From Candidatus Omnitrophota bacterium (GTDB lineage Bacteria > Omnitrophota > Koll11 > Aquiviventales > Aquiviventaceae), in the NCBI GenBank assembly GCA_016196415.1, contig JACPXS010000117.1, positions 1 through 6,940 of the forward strand: 6,940 nucleotides of DNA, read 5' to 3'. The first letter of the stretch is position 1. The number at the start of each line of letters is the position of its first letter. Position numbers and translations under genes: made by a program. This document shows positions 4,461-6,940 of this stretch, piece after piece. The notes under the pieces are model-generated. The model saw only the letters and a list, made by a program, of their open reading frames with translations, made no database searches and was not told the origin of the DNA.

Positions 4461-6249
4461 CTCGTTGAACAGCGTCATACAGAGCCCGACGCTTCCGCTT
4501 GCCGGATGACGCGCGAGCCCCACGCTCCTCCCTGTGACCGTTGTGAGTGCGCGGGCTCTCCGTCAGCCCATCACCCATCCCTGTCACAGCGCCCTCCGAC
4601 GCGGAAGAAACCAGTCGCGCATACTTGCTCATCACCCCAGCACGGTAGTGTGGAGTCGGCGCTCGCCACCGGGTGAGCCGGCGTTCAAGCTCAGCCGCCG
4701 AGAGCTCGACGTCGAGCCGCTTGGCCGCGACATCAAACGCAATCATATCGCCATCGCGCACCAGGGCAATGGGACCTCCGACCGCCGCTTCGGGTGCGAC
4801 GTGTCCAGCCATCAGGCCTCGGGTCGCGCCGGAGAACCGTCCATCGGTCAGTAACGTCACGGACTCCCCGAGCCCTTGACCCACAAGCGCGGCAGTCACG
4901 GCGAGCATTTCCCGCATGCCAGGCCCGCCTTTCGGACCTTCATAGCGAACGACCACGGCATCGCCTCGTTTGATCAGCCGCCGTTGCACGGCCGCAAACG
5001 CGGCTTCCTCGCAATCAAACACCCGAGCCGGACCACGATGGCGAGACGGCTCATGTCCCGTGATCTTAACCACGCACCCCTCAGGAGCCAGGTTGCCGTG
5101 GAGCACGACAAGGCCGCCGGTCCGACGCAGGGGGTTGGTGATCGGACGCACTACGACTTGCCCCCGCGTTTCATTCGCACGCTTGGCCTCTTCCCCGATG
5201 GTGCGACCCGTAACCGTGAGGGCGTTCCGGTGCAGGCGGTGCGCCTGCAGTAACCGTTTGATGATCAGTCCCACCCCGCCGGCTTGATAGAGATCGGTCG
5301 CGACGAAACGACCCCAGGGCTTGAGATCGGCCAACAGCGGGGTCTTGCTGCTGATCCGGTCAAAGTCATCGATCGAGAGCGGCACCCTTGCTTCCCGAGC
5401 AATCGCGAGCAGGTGCAAGACGCTGTTCGTCGATCCGCCTGTGGCGGCCACGGCGGCGATGGCGTTTTCCAGCGCCTGGCGCGTCACGATGTGACGGGGA
5501 CGGATCCCGTGGTGCAGAAGATCCATCACCAACTTGCCGACCTCGAACGCCACGTCGTCTTTGCCTGGATCCATGGCCGGCACGCTGGCGCTGCCCATCG
5601 GCGAGAGGCCCAGCACTTCAATCGCCATGGCCATCGTATTGGCGGTGAACTGGCCCCCGCACGCTCCAGGGCCTGGGCAGGCCTGATTTTCCAACTCGCG
5701 CAGGGCGCGCGCGCTCATCTTCCCGGCAGCGCATGCGCCCACCCCCTCAAACACGTCTTGAATCGTCACGGAGCGGCCGTGAAACTGGCCGGGCGCAATG
5801 GACCCACCGTAGAGCATGAGCGAGGGAAGATCCAGCCGGATGAGCGCCATGACCGTGCCGGGAATCGTCTTATCGCATCCGGAGAGCGCGACCACGCCGT
5901 CGAAGAGATGGCCGCGCACGACCAGCTCAATAGAATCCGCCACCACTTCGCGACTGACAAGCGAGGCCTTCATCCCCTCCGTGCCCATACTGATTCCATC
6001 CGAGATCGCAATCGTATTGAACTCAATCGGGGTCCCGCCGGCTGCGCGCACGCCCGCCTTCACGCGCTCTGCCAGACGCCGCAGATGGGAGTTGCACGGC
6101 ATCACCTCGATCCACGTGTTGGCGATGCCGATGAGCGGCCGCTTCAAATCCTCATCGGTGAACCCGACCGCTTTCAGCATCGCGCGCGCCGGCGCACGAT
6201 CCCTGCCGTCTAACAACACGCGGCTCACGGCACGCAGAGTCTCTGGCAT
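4417..6249 (-). CDS. ilvD: Dihydroxy-acid dehydratase
   Basis: IlvD removes water from 2,3-dihydroxy-isovalerate and 2,3-dihydroxy-3-methylvalerate to give the 2-keto acids for valine, leucine and isoleucine; it is a cytoplasmic iron-sulfur enzyme. Family motifs are intact: MPCNSH with C52, GCDKT with C125-D126-K127, CPGPGACGG with C191 and C197 (cluster and metal ligands lie in these motifs), GGSTNSVLHL at 271-280, and TDGRFSGATRG at 468-478 with the catalytic Ser at 473. The ATG has AAGGA 9 nt upstream and lies 12 nt after the cobO stop, so the two are probably co-transcribed. The family normally ends shortly after SSASEGAVT (residues 548-556); this frame continues for about 54 mostly basic residues and stops at a TAG within the anticodon stem of tRNA-Leu. 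Both other frames meet a TGA near the normal end (4584-4586 and 4571-4573), so an indel, by mutation or sequencing error, may have created the extension. Identity is certain; the C-terminus is doubtful. Confidence 0.96.
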   Translation of the reverse strand: MPETLRAVSRVLLDGRDRAPARAMLKAVGFTDEDLKRPLIGIANTWIEVMPCNSHLRRLAERVKAGVRAAGGTPIEFNTIAISDGISMGTEGMKASLVSREVVADSIELVVRGHLFDGVVALSGCDKTIPGTVMALIRLDLPSLMLYGGSIAPGQFHGRSVTIQDVFEGVGACAAGKMSARALRELENQACPGPGACGGQFTANTMAMAIEVLGLSPMGSASVPAMDPGKDDVAFEVGKLVMDLLHHGIRPRHIVTRQALENAIAAVAATGGSTNSVLHLLAIAREARVPLSIDDFDRISSKTPLLADLKPWGRFVATDLYQAGGVGLIIKRLLQAHRLHRNALTVTGRTIGEEAKRANETRGQVVVRPITNPLRRTGGLVVLHGNLAPEGCVVKITGHEPSRHRGPARVFDCEEAAFAAVQRRLIKRGDAVVVRYEGPKGGPGMREMLAVTAALVGQGLGESVTLLTDGRFSGATRGLMAGHVAPEAAVGGPIALVRDGDMIAFDVAAKRLDVELSAAELERRLTRWRAPTPHYRAGVMSKYARLVSSASEGAVTGMGDGLTESPRTHNGHREERGARASSGKRKRRALYDAVQRGGRGGTGIRARLRA

Positions 6250-6261
6250 GAGATCCGTTCC

Positions 6262-6819
6262 TTAGTAGTCGATCCCAAGCTGAGCCGGGATCCGTCGTTG
6301 CCACGGGTGTTTGATCTCTCGCATCTCGGTGACCAAATCGGCGCGGTCGAGCAACGCCTGGGGGGCGTCGCGCCCCGTCAGGATCAGATGCAGCGACGGC
6401 GGCTTCGCGTCGAGGAGCGCGAGGACCTCCTCGAGCGTCACCAACTGCACCCCCGCGTAATCGATCGCGTAGATGATCTCATCCAGCACAATCAAGTCGT
6501 AGGTGCCCGCGGTGATCTGTTCGGTGGCCACGCGCAGGGCGTCTTTGGCAGCGGCCAGATGTTCGCTAAACGGCTTGGCGTCTCCCATGTGTTTCACGAA
6601 GCCCTTGCCGAGCTGCAGGACCTCAAGCTGGGGCGCCAGCCGCTTGCCCATTTCCACTTCACCAAAGATCACCGGCCATTCCCCTTTAAAAAACTGGATG
6701 ATGAGCACGCGCCACCCATGCCCCAGCGCTCGGAACGCCGCCCCTAACGCTGCTGTGGTCTTGCCCTTACCGTGCCCCGTATAGATGAGGATCAGACCGT
6801 GGCGAGCCGCTGGAGACAT
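6262..6819 (-). CDS. cobO: Cob(I)yrinic acid a,c-diamide (corrinoid) adenosyltransferase
   Basis: CobO/BtuR-family enzymes transfer adenosyl from ATP to reduced corrinoid cobalt, making adenosylcobalamin or its precursor in the cytoplasm. The 185-residue length is normal. Visible motifs are the P-loop GHGKGKTT (15-22), which in this family binds ATP in an unusual orientation; IQFFKGEW (40-48); the acidic VLDEI (111-115); LTGRDAP (147-153); and the closing IKHPWQRRIPAQLGID (169-184). All are in the expected order with none missing. The ATG is the first in-frame start after a TGA 15 nt upstream. It lacks a Shine-Dalgarno and lies only about 8 nt after the predicted transcription start. It is first in a pair with ilvD; branched-chain amino acid synthesis needs no cobalamin, so the link is probably positional. 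CobO and BtuR cannot be separated from sequence alone. Confidence 0.95.
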   Translation of the reverse strand: MSPAARHGLILIYTGHGKGKTTAALGAAFRALGHGWRVLIIQFFKGEWPVIFGEVEMGKRLAPQLEVLQLGKGFVKHMGDAKPFSEHLAAAKDALRVATEQITAGTYDLIVLDEIIYAIDYAGVQLVTLEEVLALLDAKPPSLHLILTGRDAPQALLDRADLVTEMREIKHPWQRRIPAQLGIDY

Positions 6820-6833
6820 CCCGGTAGGGTGTC

Positions 6834-6862
6834 AGTGTAACAAACCGCCTCGACGGTGTCAA
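6834..6862 (-). promoter_or_regulatory. Sigma70-type promoter of cobO-ilvD
   Basis: A perfect TTGACA (forward 6857-6862) is followed after exactly 17 bp by TACACT (6834-6839; 4 of 6 matches to TATAAT). The predicted start is near 6827, leaving about 8 nt before the cobO ATG. GGTGTCA occurs directly at 6828-6834 and 6855-6861, next to each box, and might be a regulator site. There is no room for a cobalamin riboswitch. Confidence 0.55.
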
Positions 6863-6901
6863 AGTTCCAAGCGAATCTAAGAGCGCCTCACTGCTCTGTC
6901 G

Positions 6902-6927
6902 AAAACCCCCTGCGATGGCTGCTGGGG
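6902..6927 (-). terminator. Possible terminator of the gene beyond the right edge
   Basis: The minus strand reads CCCC-A-GC, a 7-nt loop, then GC-A-GGGG, G and TTTT. That is a four-pair GC stem, one A-A mismatch, two more pairs and a short U run. It lies about 40 bp upstream of the cobO promoter and would separate cobO-ilvD from an upstream minus-strand gene. The stem is short, so this is tentative. Confidence 0.3.
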
Positions 6928-6940
6928 CCACGGGGCCTGC

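Noticed and set aside
5284..6213. Plus-strand open frame of 309 codons
   Set aside because: It lies wholly within ilvD on the opposite strand, shows no known motif, and is rich in His/Arg/Gly as expected from the antisense of a GC-rich gene.
6820..6940. Cobalamin riboswitch upstream of cobO
   Set aside because: The predicted leader is about 8 nt and no B12-box-like sequence is seen in the 121 bp available.
1..6940. Mobile element, integrase site at the tRNA, or CRISPR array
   Set aside because: No transposase or integrase gene, no repeat of the tRNA 3' end elsewhere in the window, and no regularly spaced repeats were seen.

Overview
This window is a GC-rich bacterial chromosomal segment in which nearly everything is on the minus strand. 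No phage, insertion sequence or CRISPR array is visible. An AMIN domain behind a signal peptide points to a Gram-negative-type envelope. Two PilZ domains with intact cyclic-di-GMP motifs show a cell that uses c-di-GMP. The overall feel is of a free-living, Nitrospira-like or deltaproteobacteria-like organism, but that placement is recognition only and is weak.

Read in transcription order from the right edge: a possible terminator of an unseen upstream gene (6902-6927); a sigma70-type promoter with a perfect -35 and 17-bp spacer (6834-6862) lying so close to the ATG that the mRNA would be almost leaderless; cobO, a corrinoid adenosyltransferase (6262-6819); ilvD, dihydroxy-acid dehydratase (4417-6249), starting 12 nt after cobO; and a tRNA-Leu(GAG) gene (4379-4460). 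The ilvD reading frame runs past its usual family end and stops inside that tRNA. A perfect 11-bp hairpin (4335-4358) closes this block.

A second transcription unit follows: a promoter (4276-4304) surrounded by inverted repeats, a leader of about 220 nt containing a coding-like 44-codon frame (4054-4188) and a strong intrinsic-terminator-like hairpin (4086-4119), and then three tightly packed genes separated by 3-5 nt. They encode (A) a membrane-anchored coiled-coil protein with a C-terminal beta domain (3371-4048); (B) a 720-residue protein with the order signal peptide, AMIN-like, transmembrane, Mrr-like apparently non-catalytic domain, long coiled coil, PilZ (1205-3367); and (C) a PilZ-transmembrane-coiled-coil protein (121-1200). 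All three combine a membrane segment with a coiled coil, and two carry PilZ domains in opposite positions. The simplest reading is a c-di-GMP-responsive complex spanning the inner membrane, possibly acting on the periplasm or cell wall. I do not recognise it as a named system, and it is the best candidate here for something undescribed.

At the left edge the last 21 codons of a plus-strand gene converge on gene C. No terminator is visible in the 54-bp gap.
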